Assembly: GCA_945273735.1 (NCBI GenBank)
Contig: CALYPJ010000003.1
Coordinates: 1 to 64,000, forward strand
Length of the DNA: 64,000 bases
Reading direction: 5' to 3'
Source: an uncultured Lactobacillaceae bacterium
GTDB lineage: Bacteria; Bacillota; Bacilli; Lactobacillales; Lactobacillaceae
Part shown: in pieces, positions 50,098 to 61,280 of the stretch
Layout of the letters: every line of letters starts with the position of its first letter
Numbering within the stretch: position 1 is the stretch's first letter
Made by a program: the position numbers and the translations under genes
Notes under the pieces: model-generated
What the model was told of the DNA's origin: nothing
Databases searched by the model: none
What the model saw: only the letters and a program-made list of their open reading frames with translations

Positions 50098-50389
50098 TTA
50101 TTTTTATTATTAATAGAATTTATGAGCAAAACAAACAAAAAAATCTTCTTCGTTAATTAAAAATTTTACAAATTCTAAAATCTGATTTAATTAGCAATCA
50201 AATGATAAATATTGTACCTTTTTTTGACTATTAATTGATTTTTAATTTATGGAGACTAATCATTAAAAATATTTTTGATAAAGTGATCATATTTCTAATT
50301 TTTAATTGTTAGCATGAACACAGGACAAATTTAAATAATTTCTAATTTTAAGTAATAATAATTTAAATCTATATTTATCATTGATGAAA

Positions 50390-50886
50390 TAAAAGCACGT
50401 TTAAAGACGGGTGATGTTTACCAGCAAATTCAAGATTTTTCCGATTTTAATCAGATACCTAATAGGGGTGTATAGTACTAGATGATACTGATACAACAGA
50501 GGCCAAGCATACTTTAAAAATTAATGGTCCATATGAAAATGCTTGAATTAATCTTTGGTCAGATGACTATACTTCTATTTTTGTTATGAACAATATAAAT
50601 TTGCATGGTACTGATTGATGTGGTGTAGTTTCATCATATTTTAGTCCAAATAAGCGAATTATATATCGTAATATTACACATATCAGGGGTCTCATTAGCG
50701 GCTTCTTATGCAAGTAATGTCATTTTTGCTAATTTATTTAGTGAGCAAGTATTATCTACTGCAACTGGCAATATGATTACAGAAAAACAAGTTTTAACAG
50801 TTAAAAGTCCAGCTATTGATAGTAAACTGAATGGTTTAGATTATACTTCAACTCTCACTTGGACTTTATTTGATAGAACTCCTTAG
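50390..50886 (+). pseudogene. Decayed WxL / pectate-lyase-like adhesive surface protein
   Basis: Out-of-frame pieces WSDDYTSIFVMNNINLHGTD, SPNKRIIYRNIT, and ASYASNVIFANLFSEQVLSTATGNMITEKQVLTVKSPAIDSKLNGLDYTSTLTWTLFDRTP*. Confidence 0.7.
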
Positions 50887-50930
50887 ATAAAATTATTTGA
50901 TTAAATAAAATCTTTATTAATAAAAAGCAC

Positions 50931-50970
50931 CTCAGAAGGTTAATTTTAAACTTGGGTGCTTTTTATTTTA
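50931..50970. terminator. Terminator-like hairpin
   Basis: aaaaagcacctcagaagg ... cttgggtgctttttattt. Confidence 0.65.
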
Positions 50971-51226
50971 GAATTAGTGGCATAATTCCAGTGATAAACG
51001 GTAAAAGAGAACAGATAAAAACTAAAATTAAACATGATTTTTGTAAAGTGTTGAAATTTTTAAAATTTCCCCAAAAACTGCCGGTTAATAAAACTACACT
51101 AAAAAAAATTAAGAAACCTTCTAAAACATAAATTGAGTGATGCAATATAATAAATCCTTTTAATAATATTATAATTTTATTTTTTACATAAATATTAAAC
51201 ACTACATCTGGCTGAAAGTGGCACAA
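50963..51226 (-). CDS. Hypothetical small membrane protein (overlaps the galT 3' end)
   Basis: Hydrophobic ORF; start uncertain. Confidence 0.4.
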   Translation of the reverse strand: MCHFQPDVVFNIYVKNKIIILLKGFIILHHSIYVLEGFLIFFSVVLLTGSFWGNFKNFNTLQKSCLILVFICSLLPFITGIMPLILK

Positions 51227-52677
51227 AACCTGAGGAAGGCTTCTTTCCCTTGCTGGTTAAGTTTAAACACCCCTGCATCTTTAAGTATTTGTGTAAAAAC
51301 ATTACCTAATTCTTGGTGAAGTTTTTGATCTACATTTTGTGGATTCCAAGTAGTTTCCTTTCTTAAATTCTCTGCCCAAAAAAAATGTTTGGGCGCAATT
51401 TGATTATCTTCTTGTAAAAGAAATTTTTTAACTTCTTGTAATTCAGATAAAAGTCGTCCTGGTAAAATTGCTAATCCCATAACTTCAATTAAACCAATGT
51501 TTTCTTTTTTAATATGTTGTACGTTAGGGTGTGGATGAAAAATTCCATCAGGATATTTTTTACTGGTTTGATTATCTCTTAAAACAATTTCTAAAATATA
51601 GTTTTTTCCTTGTCGATGAGCAATAGGTGTGATGGTATGCTTGCGTTCATGGTTCACTAAAGCTCGAATATTAACAGATTTATCACTATAATTGAGCCAA
51701 GATTTTCTAATTATATCAGCTGCAGCAATTAGTTGCTCAGGAATTGGGCTAATTAATCGGATTAAGCTCATTGGCCATTTGACAATTCCTGCTTTTACTT
51801 TAGGAAAATTGTTTATTTTTAAATTCTGAATAATTGGAGCTTTAAACATGGGAAATTCATGCTTACCTCCTTGATAATGTTCATGATCAAGCATTGAGCC
51901 ACCAACTATTGGAATATCGGCGTTAGATCCAACAAAATAATCGGGAAATAACTGAGTAATTTCAATTAAATTTTCAAAAGTTGTTCGAGATATATTCATT
52001 GGTTCATGAACTTGATCAATAAAAATAGCATGTTCTGGAAAATAAACATATGGGGAATATTGAAATCCCCAAACTTTATTTCCTAATTTAAAGCGTACCA
52101 AGCGATGGTTACTTCGTGCTGGATAATCTTCTCTACCTTGATAGCCTTCATTTTCAAAGCACAATTTACATTGTGGATACTGATTTTTTGAATGCCTCTT
52201 TAGCATTTTTGCTATTTTTTTCGGATCTTTTTCGGGTTTGGCTAGATTAATTGTAATTTCCAAATCACCAAAAGAAGAATGAGCCCAAAAATGTTGATTT
52301 TTAGCGATAGATCGGGTTTGAATGTAGTTATTAGCGCAACATAAATGATAAAACCAATTAGTTGCGTTTTGGGGGTTCAATTGATATTTTTGCCAGAATA
52401 TCCGATTAATACTACTCGGTGATGGGGTTGAAAGATCCATTAATTGAGCTGCTAAAGTTTCGATTTGTGAAGCATCGTTAGTTATTTTTCCATTTTGTTG
52501 GGCTGCTTTTATTAGTAATTGAAGATTATCTAAATAATTATTGCTACCTAAAATAGTGCTTGCAGAATCACCAACAAGTGCTAAAACACGATTAGTTAAA
52601 TAATTTTTATCTAAATTATTAAAATCTGGATTTAGACTTATGCAATATTTAATATGACTTTCTACTATATTCATCAT
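51202..52677 (-). CDS. galT: UDP-glucose--hexose-1-phosphate uridylyltransferase (GalT2 class)
   Basis: GGSMLDHEHYQGGKHEFPM; HPHPNVQHIKKENIGLIEVMGLAILPGRL. Confidence 0.95.
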   Translation of the reverse strand: MMNIVESHIKYCISLNPDFNNLDKNYLTNRVLALVGDSASTILGSNNYLDNLQLLIKAAQQNGKITNDASQIETLAAQLMDLSTPSPSSINRIFWQKYQLNPQNATNWFYHLCCANNYIQTRSIAKNQHFWAHSSFGDLEITINLAKPEKDPKKIAKMLKRHSKNQYPQCKLCFENEGYQGREDYPARSNHRLVRFKLGNKVWGFQYSPYVYFPEHAIFIDQVHEPMNISRTTFENLIEITQLFPDYFVGSNADIPIVGGSMLDHEHYQGGKHEFPMFKAPIIQNLKINNFPKVKAGIVKWPMSLIRLISPIPEQLIAAADIIRKSWLNYSDKSVNIRALVNHERKHTITPIAHRQGKNYILEIVLRDNQTSKKYPDGIFHPHPNVQHIKKENIGLIEVMGLAILPGRLLSELQEVKKFLLQEDNQIAPKHFFWAENLRKETTWNPQNVDQKLHQELGNVFTQILKDAGVFKLNQQGKEAFLRFCATFSQM

Positions 52678-53858
52678 ATCGTCACTTTTAGTTCTCTTGG
52701 TCCATCCGTAGTTTTCGCTAAATAAAATTTAGCTGGATAACCTATCTTTTTATTATATACAGTTTGAACTTGTTCAATAAAAGAAGGTACAATGTTTTCT
52801 TCAACAAGTGCAATTGCACATCCGCCAAAACCGGCACCTGTCATTCGAGAACCTAAAACTCCAGGAATTTTTAAAGCAGTTTGAACTAATGTATCTAATT
52901 CTTTTCCAGTAACTTCATAATCATAGGCTAATGAAATACCTGAAGCTGAAATTAAATGTCCAAATTTTGCTAATTGATGAGTTTTAAGAGCTTTTGCAGC
53001 TAAAATAGTTCTTTGATTTTCAAAAACAGCATGACGAGCTCGTTTAATTAATATTGAATCATTAATTAAATAAGTATATTCATCAAATTGATCTTTTGTT
53101 AGATCTCCAAGACTATTAATTGATAATTCTTTTTGAAGCTTATGTAAAGCACTGTTACATTCTTTTCGACGTTCATTATATTTTGAATCGATTAAGGTAC
53201 GAGGTTTATTTGTATTCATGATAACAATAACATTATTTTCAAGTTCAAGGGGGAAATACTCATATTGCATATTATTGGTGTTTAACAGAATTGCTTGATT
53301 TTGTTTGCCCATACCAATTGCAAATTGATCCATTATACCGGTTTTGAGCCCTAAATAATTATTTTCTACACGTTGTCCTGCTAGAATTAAATCTTTCTTT
53401 TCAATAGAAAGATTATATGTATTTTTTAAAATAGTACCAAATAAAAGCTCTAATGCCGCAGAGCTAGATAATCCTGCTGCTGGCGGTAAATCTCCAGCGA
53501 GATAAATATTTAATCCAAATTTTAATTCTAAATTTTGGGGAATTATTTCTTGAACCATTCCACAAAAATAATCACTCCAATTTTTTTGCTTGGGGCGATT
53601 TAATTCATTACGTGATAAATTGATTAGTGATTTCTCCTGATAATTAGCTGAGTAAAGGTGAAAATTAGTATCTTTACTTGGACCTACAGCAGCATATATT
53701 CCTAGTGTAACTGCACATGGAAAAACAGCTCCCCCATTATAATCTGTATGTTCACCAATTAAATTAATTCTTCCAGGAGAAAAAAAATAATGTTGAGGTT
53801 TTTGTTGAAATTTAGTCTGATAACCTGAAGTCACCTGCTCAATTAACTTTTTTGTCAT
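52674..53858 (-). CDS. galK: Galactokinase
   Basis: SPGRINLIGEHTDYNGG; LPPAAGLSSSAALE; RMTGAGFGGCAIAL. Confidence 0.97.
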   Translation of the reverse strand: MTKKLIEQVTSGYQTKFQQKPQHYFFSPGRINLIGEHTDYNGGAVFPCAVTLGIYAAVGPSKDTNFHLYSANYQEKSLINLSRNELNRPKQKNWSDYFCGMVQEIIPQNLELKFGLNIYLAGDLPPAAGLSSSAALELLFGTILKNTYNLSIEKKDLILAGQRVENNYLGLKTGIMDQFAIGMGKQNQAILLNTNNMQYEYFPLELENNVIVIMNTNKPRTLIDSKYNERRKECNSALHKLQKELSINSLGDLTKDQFDEYTYLINDSILIKRARHAVFENQRTILAAKALKTHQLAKFGHLISASGISLAYDYEVTGKELDTLVQTALKIPGVLGSRMTGAGFGGCAIALVEENIVPSFIEQVQTVYNKKIGYPAKFYLAKTTDGPRELKVTI

Positions 53859-53949
53859 CTATTAGCTTTCCTTTAAATTGATTTATTCTATTTCATTGTA
53901 CCTAAAGAAAGCTTAATGTTAAGTTTTATTAATTAAAAATTCAAAATAC

Positions 53950-55335
53950 TTATTTAGAAGATTGATGAAATCTTGAAATTAAAAATAGGACTAAAGGTAA
54001 AATTATATAGCCAATTATCATAGCAGTTATAGCAAAAATATTTGGTTGAATTTGTCCAGTTGAAGTAGTTACTGTGAATTGACCAATCCAATTAAATTTA
54101 ATTAAAAGGATACCTGTTAAAATAAATCCTAAAAGCGGAAAAATGACATCGGTAATAAAATTTTTGGGTGCATCAGTTAAAATGGGTTCTTTATTTTTGC
54201 CATAGTAAAACACAATAACCGCTGCTGGTACAACTAAAAATTGAATAAATCGGGAAATGGAGCTTAAAACAATAATATTAGTCATGTTATAGTTAAAAGC
54301 CATTGGTAAAATAATTGCGATAGCAAACGTTATGAGAAAATCTCGTAAAGGGAAGTCTTTTGATGTACGGTGATTAAACCATTGAGGAATTTGTTTTTCT
54401 TTGGCGATTGATTCAAGAATTCTGGGTGTACTAAACGAAGCAGCTACATTAATTCCTAACATTGAGATTAATGCGCCATATAAAATAATATTTTGAATTA
54501 ACGGCTGTTTAAATACGGCAACTAGAGCTACAACTTGTTTGGTTTTAACTAATGCTTGGGGATTAACCATCATTGTAATCACAATAACTCCAATATAAAT
54601 TATGCCGATTATACCAATCGCTATAGGAATCGCTATAGGTAAATTTTTTTCAGGTTTTTCCATATCATCAGATCCACTAGCTACGCTTTCAAATCCAGTA
54701 AAAGCATAAAAAGCAGCAATTGTTGCCATTACAAATACAGAAATATTCATTGGTTTAATTAACGGCTGTCCTGTAGCATTGGTTAATTGATTAATTTCAG
54801 AGAAGTGGTTTGTTCCCGTTTTTAAGACAATAAATAATCCAGCAATAATAGTTGTGAGTAAAGCTAACAGTTTGCCAATCGTTGATAAGTTATTAATAAT
54901 TTCAAAAAGTTTCGGCCCAAAAAAATTAACTGCTAACAGAATAAGTAATAAAATTCCAAATCCTAAAGTAATTAGACCAAAATCGTTATTATTTCCGTGA
55001 AATATTGCAATCACAGTTTTAATCACAGCAGTTGCCATTACTCCCCAAGCGATGCATGCTGCAATAAAACGTGTAATGCCAATGTAAAAACCAATATTAC
55101 GACCAAAGGCAGCTTTGGCATAAGCATAAGCGGCACCACCATGAGCAATATATTTTGCTGCTGCGGCGAAAGAAATTGCTAAAATGGCTGCAAAAATTGC
55201 AGCAACCAAATAAACTATGGGTGCTAAAGTCCCTGCAATGGATACAACTGATCCTGGTGAAAGAAAAATTCCTGAACCAATAATTGAATTGATGGTTAGT
55301 AAAATAATTGACCCAATTCCTAGTTTCTTTTTCAA
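53950..55335 (-). CDS. APC superfamily amino acid permease
   Basis: INSIIGSGIFLSPGSV; AFYAFTGFESVASGSDDMEKPEKNLP. Confidence 0.9.
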   Translation of the reverse strand: MKKKLGIGSIILLTINSIIGSGIFLSPGSVVSIAGTLAPIVYLVAAIFAAILAISFAAAAKYIAHGGAAYAYAKAAFGRNIGFYIGITRFIAACIAWGVMATAVIKTVIAIFHGNNNDFGLITLGFGILLLILLAVNFFGPKLFEIINNLSTIGKLLALLTTIIAGLFIVLKTGTNHFSEINQLTNATGQPLIKPMNISVFVMATIAAFYAFTGFESVASGSDDMEKPEKNLPIAIPIAIGIIGIIYIGVIVITMMVNPQALVKTKQVVALVAVFKQPLIQNIILYGALISMLGINVAASFSTPRILESIAKEKQIPQWFNHRTSKDFPLRDFLITFAIAIILPMAFNYNMTNIIVLSSISRFIQFLVVPAAVIVFYYGKNKEPILTDAPKNFITDVIFPLLGFILTGILLIKFNWIGQFTVTTSTGQIQPNIFAITAMIIGYIILPLVLFLISRFHQSSK

Positions 55336-55337
55336 AT

Positions 55338-56075
55338 TTATTTCCTCGTTTTTGCCTGTTTAATTAAAGAACCGAAAATTTGTTGATTCATTTCTGGTTC
55401 GCTAGTATGTAACATTTCAGGATGCCATTGAATACCGATTAAATAAGGATAGTTATTAGCTTCAATACCTTCAATTACTCCATCTCCAGCTTTTGCTGCT
55501 ACTGTAAAGTTTGGCGCTACTTGTTTAATTATTTGATGATGAAAAGAATTTACAAGAAATTTAGATTTATGAAAAATTGCAGCAAGTTTACTATGAGGTT
55601 CAACTTTAACAGTATGGGTTACTTGTGTCGGATTATCACCCTGGTAATGTCGGTATGTTATTTTCTGACGATAGCTTAAATCTTGATAAAGAGTACCGCC
55701 ATAAAATGTATTAATAATTTGGATACCACGACAAATCCCTAGAATAGGTATTTTTTTCTTAACTGCTAATTTTATTAAGGCAAATTCAAATTCATCCCGT
55801 ATAGGCATCGTTGCTTCTAATTTGTTTAAGGGTTCTTCATGGTAATTATGTGGATCTACATCATAGCCACCTGTTAAAATTAAGCCATCGATTTGTTCAA
55901 TTTGTTGTTGAATAACTTCACTATTTTGGTTTATTGGAATAATGAAAGGCACACCACCGTTTTTTAGAACTGAAATCACATAATCTTCATTAACATAAGC
56001 TCTTTGATACCCAGCAAATGAACCGCTTTGATCTTTAAGAATATTTGCTGAGATGCCGATAATTGGTTTTTTCAT
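55338..56075 (-). CDS. Gamma-glutamyl-gamma-aminobutyrate hydrolase family (class I glutamine amidotransferase-like)
   Basis: PIIGISAN; LILTGGYDVDPHNY; ILGICRGIQIINTFYGGTLYQD; GIQWHPEML. Confidence 0.92.
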   Translation of the reverse strand: MKKPIIGISANILKDQSGSFAGYQRAYVNEDYVISVLKNGGVPFIIPINQNSEVIQQQIEQIDGLILTGGYDVDPHNYHEEPLNKLEATMPIRDEFEFALIKLAVKKKIPILGICRGIQIINTFYGGTLYQDLSYRQKITYRHYQGDNPTQVTHTVKVEPHSKLAAIFHKSKFLVNSFHHQIIKQVAPNFTVAAKAGDGVIEGIEANNYPYLIGIQWHPEMLHTSEPEMNQQIFGSLIKQAKTRK

Positions 56076-56284
56076 TGTAATAGCCCTCCGTTTTATGTGT
56101 ATTATTAATAACAAATAAACTAAATATATGTTTACACTTTATTTAATCATAAACTTTTAAAAAAATATATGTTTTCTTTTTTGCAAAATTTATTAAATTT
56201 TTGACACGATTTTTTATTTTTTCTGGTAGCTTTTAAAAAAAATGTTAACATTAAAGTAGTTTTTTTGTTAAAAGGAAAATAATA

Positions 56285-57367
56285 GTGCAAAGAATAGAAC
56301 ATCATTCTCCACGTAAACCTAAAAGTCATCGACTTTTAAAGATTTTATTATTAGTTATGGTAATTTTAGGTATTGGTGTTGGAGCTTATGCAGGTAAAAT
56401 TTATCTAACCGCTCATTCTGCAATGAATAAAAGTTTTAGGGGGAATACCGACAAGAATGCCGATAAACGGATTAAAGATAAAGATAACCTTAGTATTTTA
56501 ATTCTTGGAGTTGATACGGGAGAAGAAGGACGTATTGATCGAGGAAATTCAGATACAATAATTGTTGCCGCTTTAAATCCAAATCAAAAGAAAATGCAGA
56601 TGGTAAGTATTCCCCGTGATACGGCTGCACAAATTATTGGTCCCAAAAATTTTAAAATGACTAAAATTAATTCAGCTTATAATATTGGTGGTTCAACAAT
56701 GGCAAAAAAAACTGTTTCTGAGTTATTGAATATACCAATTAATTATTATGTAACTTTAGATATGAAAGGATTAGAAAAAGTAGTTGACGCTGTAGGAGGA
56801 ATTGATGTAAATGTACCATTTACTTTTACTAGTGAAGCTACTGGTGGTCAGACTTTTAATAAAGGAAAACGCCATTTGAACGGAAATATGGCTTTAGCTT
56901 ATGCGCGAATGCGCCATGAAGATGCGGAAGGTGATTATGGTCGTCAAAAACGTCAGCAACAGGTAATTAAGGCAATTTTGCAAAAATCAATGTCCTTTAG
57001 TGGCTTTCAAAATTTTTCTAGTTTACTGGATTCACTATCTGACAGTTTAGTTACTGATATAAATTTTGATAACATGGTTGGATTATTTAATAACTATCGA
57101 GTAGTTATTAATAACGTTGAATCAGATACATTAAAAGGACAAACTGCATGGGTTCAAACAGCTGACTATAATTTTCCTTTATCTTTTCAAATTATTTCTC
57201 AAAAAGAATTACAACGATTGTCAGATAAATTGCGAAGCACTTTAAATTTAGACTCAGAACCCATTAATAATGCTGAGACTAAAGAAAATGCTTTAAATCC
57301 TGATTTTAAATTTGGTGTTGATTATGATCAAAATTACTTAATAAAAAATCTAGATGAAGAAAATTAG
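56285..57367 (+). CDS. LytR-CpsA-Psr (LCP) family protein
   Basis: LSILILGVDTGEEGRIDRGNSDTIIVAALNPNQKKMQMVSIPRDT; ALAYARMRHEDAEGDYGRQKRQQQVI. Confidence 0.95.
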   Translation: MQRIEHHSPRKPKSHRLLKILLLVMVILGIGVGAYAGKIYLTAHSAMNKSFRGNTDKNADKRIKDKDNLSILILGVDTGEEGRIDRGNSDTIIVAALNPNQKKMQMVSIPRDTAAQIIGPKNFKMTKINSAYNIGGSTMAKKTVSELLNIPINYYVTLDMKGLEKVVDAVGGIDVNVPFTFTSEATGGQTFNKGKRHLNGNMALAYARMRHEDAEGDYGRQKRQQQVIKAILQKSMSFSGFQNFSSLLDSLSDSLVTDINFDNMVGLFNNYRVVINNVESDTLKGQTAWVQTADYNFPLSFQIISQKELQRLSDKLRSTLNLDSEPINNAETKENALNPDFKFGVDYDQNYLIKNLDEEN

Positions 57368-57398
57368 TTTTAGTAGCTAATTAAGGGACTATAGTAAT

Positions 57399-57437
57399 AA
57401 AAAAGTGTTGAATATTTTACTTCAACACTTTTTTTAT
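57399..57437. terminator. Bidirectional terminator
   Basis: aaaaaagtgttgaa-tattttac-ttcaacacttttttt. Confidence 0.88.
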
Positions 57438-57446
57438 ATAATTTTC

Positions 57447-58160
57447 TTAACCCTCGGCTTTAATAATTGAATTAAGCAGGTTTTGCAGCTTAAATTTCTT
57501 TTTTAAAAATAGAGGGTCTTCTATCGGTAAATGTAAATTAAAGTCAGTAAAAACTTGAATAAACAGCTCCCCAGAATTCAATTTAAAATCTAATAAGTGA
57601 CCGCCAGTTTGTTGATTTTCAGCTAAAAAATGTAAGTGAAATCCTGGAGTTCCGGTACCTGAATAAAGATCAGGACAAAAATAGCCAATTGCTGTACCTC
57701 TAATATCAGTTGTTAAATATTCCTTTTGTTTTGCAGCTGCATCAGTCAATGTTGGGTAAGGTGGTTTTTGTGCTGCAATAGCGCGTGTATGTATTTGGTC
57801 AAAAAGTCCAACTAAACGGACGGCAAAAAAAAGGTTTAAGGTCTTTATTTTTTGAGGTATCCGATTTTTAAATGTAGCAAAGTCTAGGTTAGCTAAAGTG
57901 CCAATACTTTGATCATTTTGAAAATGAATGTTAGCAAAAGGGACTTTTTCATCAGAATTAACTAAACGAATTTTACCATTGGCAGCAAATTGATAAACTT
58001 TGCCTTTAATGATCATTAATTCTCCATCTAATCCACTTAAAGTTCCAATTCCGGTATCGCCATGTTCTAATAATTCACCTATACTTAGATTACCTTCAAA
58101 AAGTCCTGAAACTAATTGGGCTAAAGTTCCATGCTGATATAAAGTTTCTATTTTTTTCAT
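57447..58160 (-). CDS. alsD: Alpha-acetolactate decarboxylase
   Basis: LYQHGTLAQLVSGLFEGNLSIGELLEHGDTGIGTLSGLDGE; PGFHLHFL. Confidence 0.95.
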   Translation of the reverse strand: MKKIETLYQHGTLAQLVSGLFEGNLSIGELLEHGDTGIGTLSGLDGELMIIKGKVYQFAANGKIRLVNSDEKVPFANIHFQNDQSIGTLANLDFATFKNRIPQKIKTLNLFFAVRLVGLFDQIHTRAIAAQKPPYPTLTDAAAKQKEYLTTDIRGTAIGYFCPDLYSGTGTPGFHLHFLAENQQTGGHLLDFKLNSGELFIQVFTDFNLHLPIEDPLFLKKKFKLQNLLNSIIKAEG

Positions 58161-58175
58161 TTAGGGCTCCTAATT

Positions 58176-59846
58176 TTAATAGAATTGATCTAATAACATT
58201 GCTTTTCCAAGTTCCTCGTTATCACTATAATCTACGGGAACTTCGACAATAACTGGACCGTTTTGAGAAAAGGCTTTATCTAAAGTTTCATTAAGTTCAC
58301 TGGGATTGTTAACCCGGAATCCTTTGGCTCCAAAACTTTTAGCGTATTTTACAAAATCTACAGGTCCAAAATTTATTCCAGCACTTCGATGATACTTCAT
58401 TTCTTCTTGAAATTTAACCATATCATAAGTCCCGTCACACCAAATAATGACTACTAAGTTAATCTTTAAACGGACAGCTGTTTCTAATTCCATTGAAGAA
58501 AATAAAAACCCTCCGTCACCGCATACAGCGATAATTTTTGTTTTTGGACGTAATAAACCGGCTGCTATTGCCCAAGGTAAAGCTACACCTAAAGTTTGCA
58601 TACCATTAGAAAATAATAAATGTCGAGGTTGATAACAACGAAAATGCCTTGCCATCCAGATATAATGGCTACCCACATCAACTGTAACTGTCATTTCATC
58701 AGTAACGTGTTTTTGTAAACTTTGGATGATTGCTAAAGGATGACTATATTTATCATTCATCTGCGGAGGTACATCTCGTTTTTGTAATTTTTCTTGTAGT
58801 TGCATTAAGTATTTATTAGCTTGCGGGGCAACTTTATAACCACGTAGTAAAGGATTTAGAACCGTTAAAGTTTGTTCAATATTTCCGATTAATTCAATTT
58901 CGGGTTGATAATTGTGATCAATTTCTACGGGAATATCATCGATTACCATAATTTGTGCATCACGTTCAGCATTCCAGTTTCGGGGTTCATATTCGACAGC
59001 ATCGTAACCAATGGAAATTACTAAATCACTTTTTTTCAAAAGCATATCGCCTGGTTGATTTCTAAATAAACCTACTCGTCCAAAAAAGTTTGATTCTTGT
59101 TCATGCGAAATAATACCTGCGCCTTGAAAAGTTTCAACTACTGGTAATTCAGTTACTGCTAAAAGTTGACGAATAGCAGTGGTTACTTCTGGAGAAGAAG
59201 CACGCATTCCTAATAGTAGTACTGGTAATTTAGCTTCTTTAATTCTTCTAACTAAATAAGTTAAGTCTTCATGACTTGCCGGACCAAGTTTAGGAGTTTG
59301 TAATGGTTTAATTACATGAGAGGTAACGATACTATCGACAATATCTTGAGGGATAGACACAAAACTGGCCCCTTGTTTACCAAATTGTGCTTTTCGAAAT
59401 GCATTTGCGATTATTTCTGAAATGTTGCTAGGATCTTGAATTTCTGCTGCATATTTTGTAATTGGAGCAAAGAGCTCTACATTGTGCATGCTTTGATGAG
59501 TTAACCGCACTAGATCAGCACGTTGAACTTGACCGGAAATTGCAACAACTGGATCACCTTCAGCATTAGCAGTAACTAATCCTGTAGCTAAATTAGCTGC
59601 ACCGGGACCACTAGTTGTTAAAACTACTCCGGGATTGCCAGTAATTCGTCCCACCGCAGCAGCCATAAAGGCTGCATTTTGTTCATGACGGGTAATGATT
59701 AATTTTGGTTTTTTAGGATTTTTACTGTAAGTTAAGGTTTCAAAAACCCGATCAATTTTAGCTCCTGGAATCCCAAATACATATGGAACATTAAGATTAA
59801 CTAAACTATCAACAACAATGTCAGCACCATAACAAGGTTGAGTCAT
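58176..59846 (-). CDS. alsS: Acetolactate synthase, catabolic type (ATG at 59846)
   Basis: [71 protein letters not shown]. Confidence 0.95.
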   Translation of the reverse strand: MTQPCYGADIVVDSLVNLNVPYVFGIPGAKIDRVFETLTYSKNPKKPKLIITRHEQNAAFMAAAVGRITGNPGVVLTTSGPGAANLATGLVTANAEGDPVVAISGQVQRADLVRLTHQSMHNVELFAPITKYAAEIQDPSNISEIIANAFRKAQFGKQGASFVSIPQDIVDSIVTSHVIKPLQTPKLGPASHEDLTYLVRRIKEAKLPVLLLGMRASSPEVTTAIRQLLAVTELPVVETFQGAGIISHEQESNFFGRVGLFRNQPGDMLLKKSDLVISIGYDAVEYEPRNWNAERDAQIMVIDDIPVEIDHNYQPEIELIGNIEQTLTVLNPLLRGYKVAPQANKYLMQLQEKLQKRDVPPQMNDKYSHPLAIIQSLQKHVTDEMTVTVDVGSHYIWMARHFRCYQPRHLLFSNGMQTLGVALPWAIAAGLLRPKTKIIAVCGDGGFLFSSMELETAVRLKINLVVIIWCDGTYDMVKFQEEMKYHRSAGINFGPVDFVKYAKSFGAKGFRVNNPSELNETLDKAFSQNGPVIVEVPVDYSDNEELGKAMLLDQFY

Positions 59847-60489
59847 TTGTTTCTCCTTTAAATATTTTTTAGTAAAAGCTGACTTTAAAATAAAAAGCAA
59901 ATTAGGTAAATTTCAAAATAACAAAAAATTATGTACTTAGTGTAATTTTTAAATTACCATCATTCTGTATTTTATTATAAGCTTTATTACTAGCGTTTGA
60001 ATATCGTAATGAATATTTTATTATTACATCATCCAAAACATATTTATTTTTTTTCTAGATATTGATAACTATTAATTATTTGATATACTACCTATGCCTA
60101 AATTCTAACTGGTATTGATTTTTGCCAGGTTAGAGTGGCGATTGTTTTAGTTAAAATATTATTTTTTGGTAAATCTTTCTTTTTCTTTTAATTACATTAA
60201 ATTATAATTTTTAACTAAAATAATGTTTAAATTATCAAGATAGTTATTGCGTTAGTTAGCACTATTTGTGAAATATGTGCAATTCTTCGTTTAGCTTTTA
60301 TCGTGGCTTTTACAATCAAGTAAACGAATCTAGGGATTATTGTGTATTTGGTTACCAGAGTTAACTCTAGTTCTGACCGAAATATATGTCATTTTATATA
60401 ATTTAATTTAAAAATTATAATTAAGATGATTTTATGAGATTATTTACAAAAATAGGATATAAAATTGTATAAAATTTATATAGACAATG

Positions 60490-60960
60490 AGCAATTTAAT
60501 TTTCAGGTTAATCTTTTCTTGGCAGATTTTTTTAAATGAGAAAGACGAACGAAAAGAAGCAATTCAATTTATGAAGAATTAAAAAGAATTTTTACAAAAG
60601 TTTAGATATTTCAAATTTAATTTTTGAAGATGTTAAATATAAAAATGGTTTTATGGCTGTTGCGCGTATAAATCATCCAAATGCTGATCGAACATTAATC
60701 TTTCATGATGGATTTGATTCATAATGACTATAGTGAAGACTTTTTAAGAATTATGTCTTAACTTTGCGGATTAAACATTCGAGTAGAATTTGTAAAAACA
60801 TTATTAACACTTTGTTTTCATGATCCCGTGAGTTTAAGAATTAATATTCTACTGATGAAATGTATTCAGCAATGTTGAATAATTGATTATTTAGAAATCA
60901 TTTAAAGCAATTTAGTAAATCGATTTTGTAATTAAATTCAATTATTTGTTAGTGATTTAT
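60490..60960 (+). pseudogene. Decayed alpha/beta hydrolase-like gene
   Basis: Pieces EKDERKEAIQF / YEELKRIFTKV, DVKYKNGFMAVARINHPNADRTLIFHDGFDS, YSEDFLRIMS*LCGLNIRVEFV in different frames. Confidence 0.5.
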
Positions 60961-61071
60961 TCGATTATTTAATTGCAAAGGATTTTTACTTTTTAAAAGT
61001 GTATTTTTATCCTTGACTTTGTATTTTTAGTCTTTTATAATTTCATTTATTGAAGTTGGAGGTAGTTTCTT

Positions 61072-61137
61072 ATGTTTAAGAATTTAAAACGAAGCTTACA
61101 ACTGAATAACCGTTATTACTATAGCTATTTTAGATAA
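61072..61137 (+). CDS. Leader peptide MFKNLKRSLQLNNRYYYSYFR
   Basis: 21-codon ORF with SD ggagg; Tyr/Phe cluster before the stop. Confidence 0.75.
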   Translation: MFKNLKRSLQLNNRYYYSYFR

Positions 61138-61280
61138 GTTTGAATTCATCAAGATGAATTCAAACGGAATTCAAGTTTGAATTTGTCTATGATGGCTTTA
61201 GTGTTTTGTTTTACGGTTAGCCACATAGTTTCTAAGTGGTTAGTCGTAATTAATAAATTTCTGAAATTAATTTTGAGGTA

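Noticed and set aside
56147-56329. 60 aa Lys/Phe-rich minus ORF over the LCP promoter and 5' end
   Set aside because: Low-complexity translation of poly-A/T; overlaps the LCP start.
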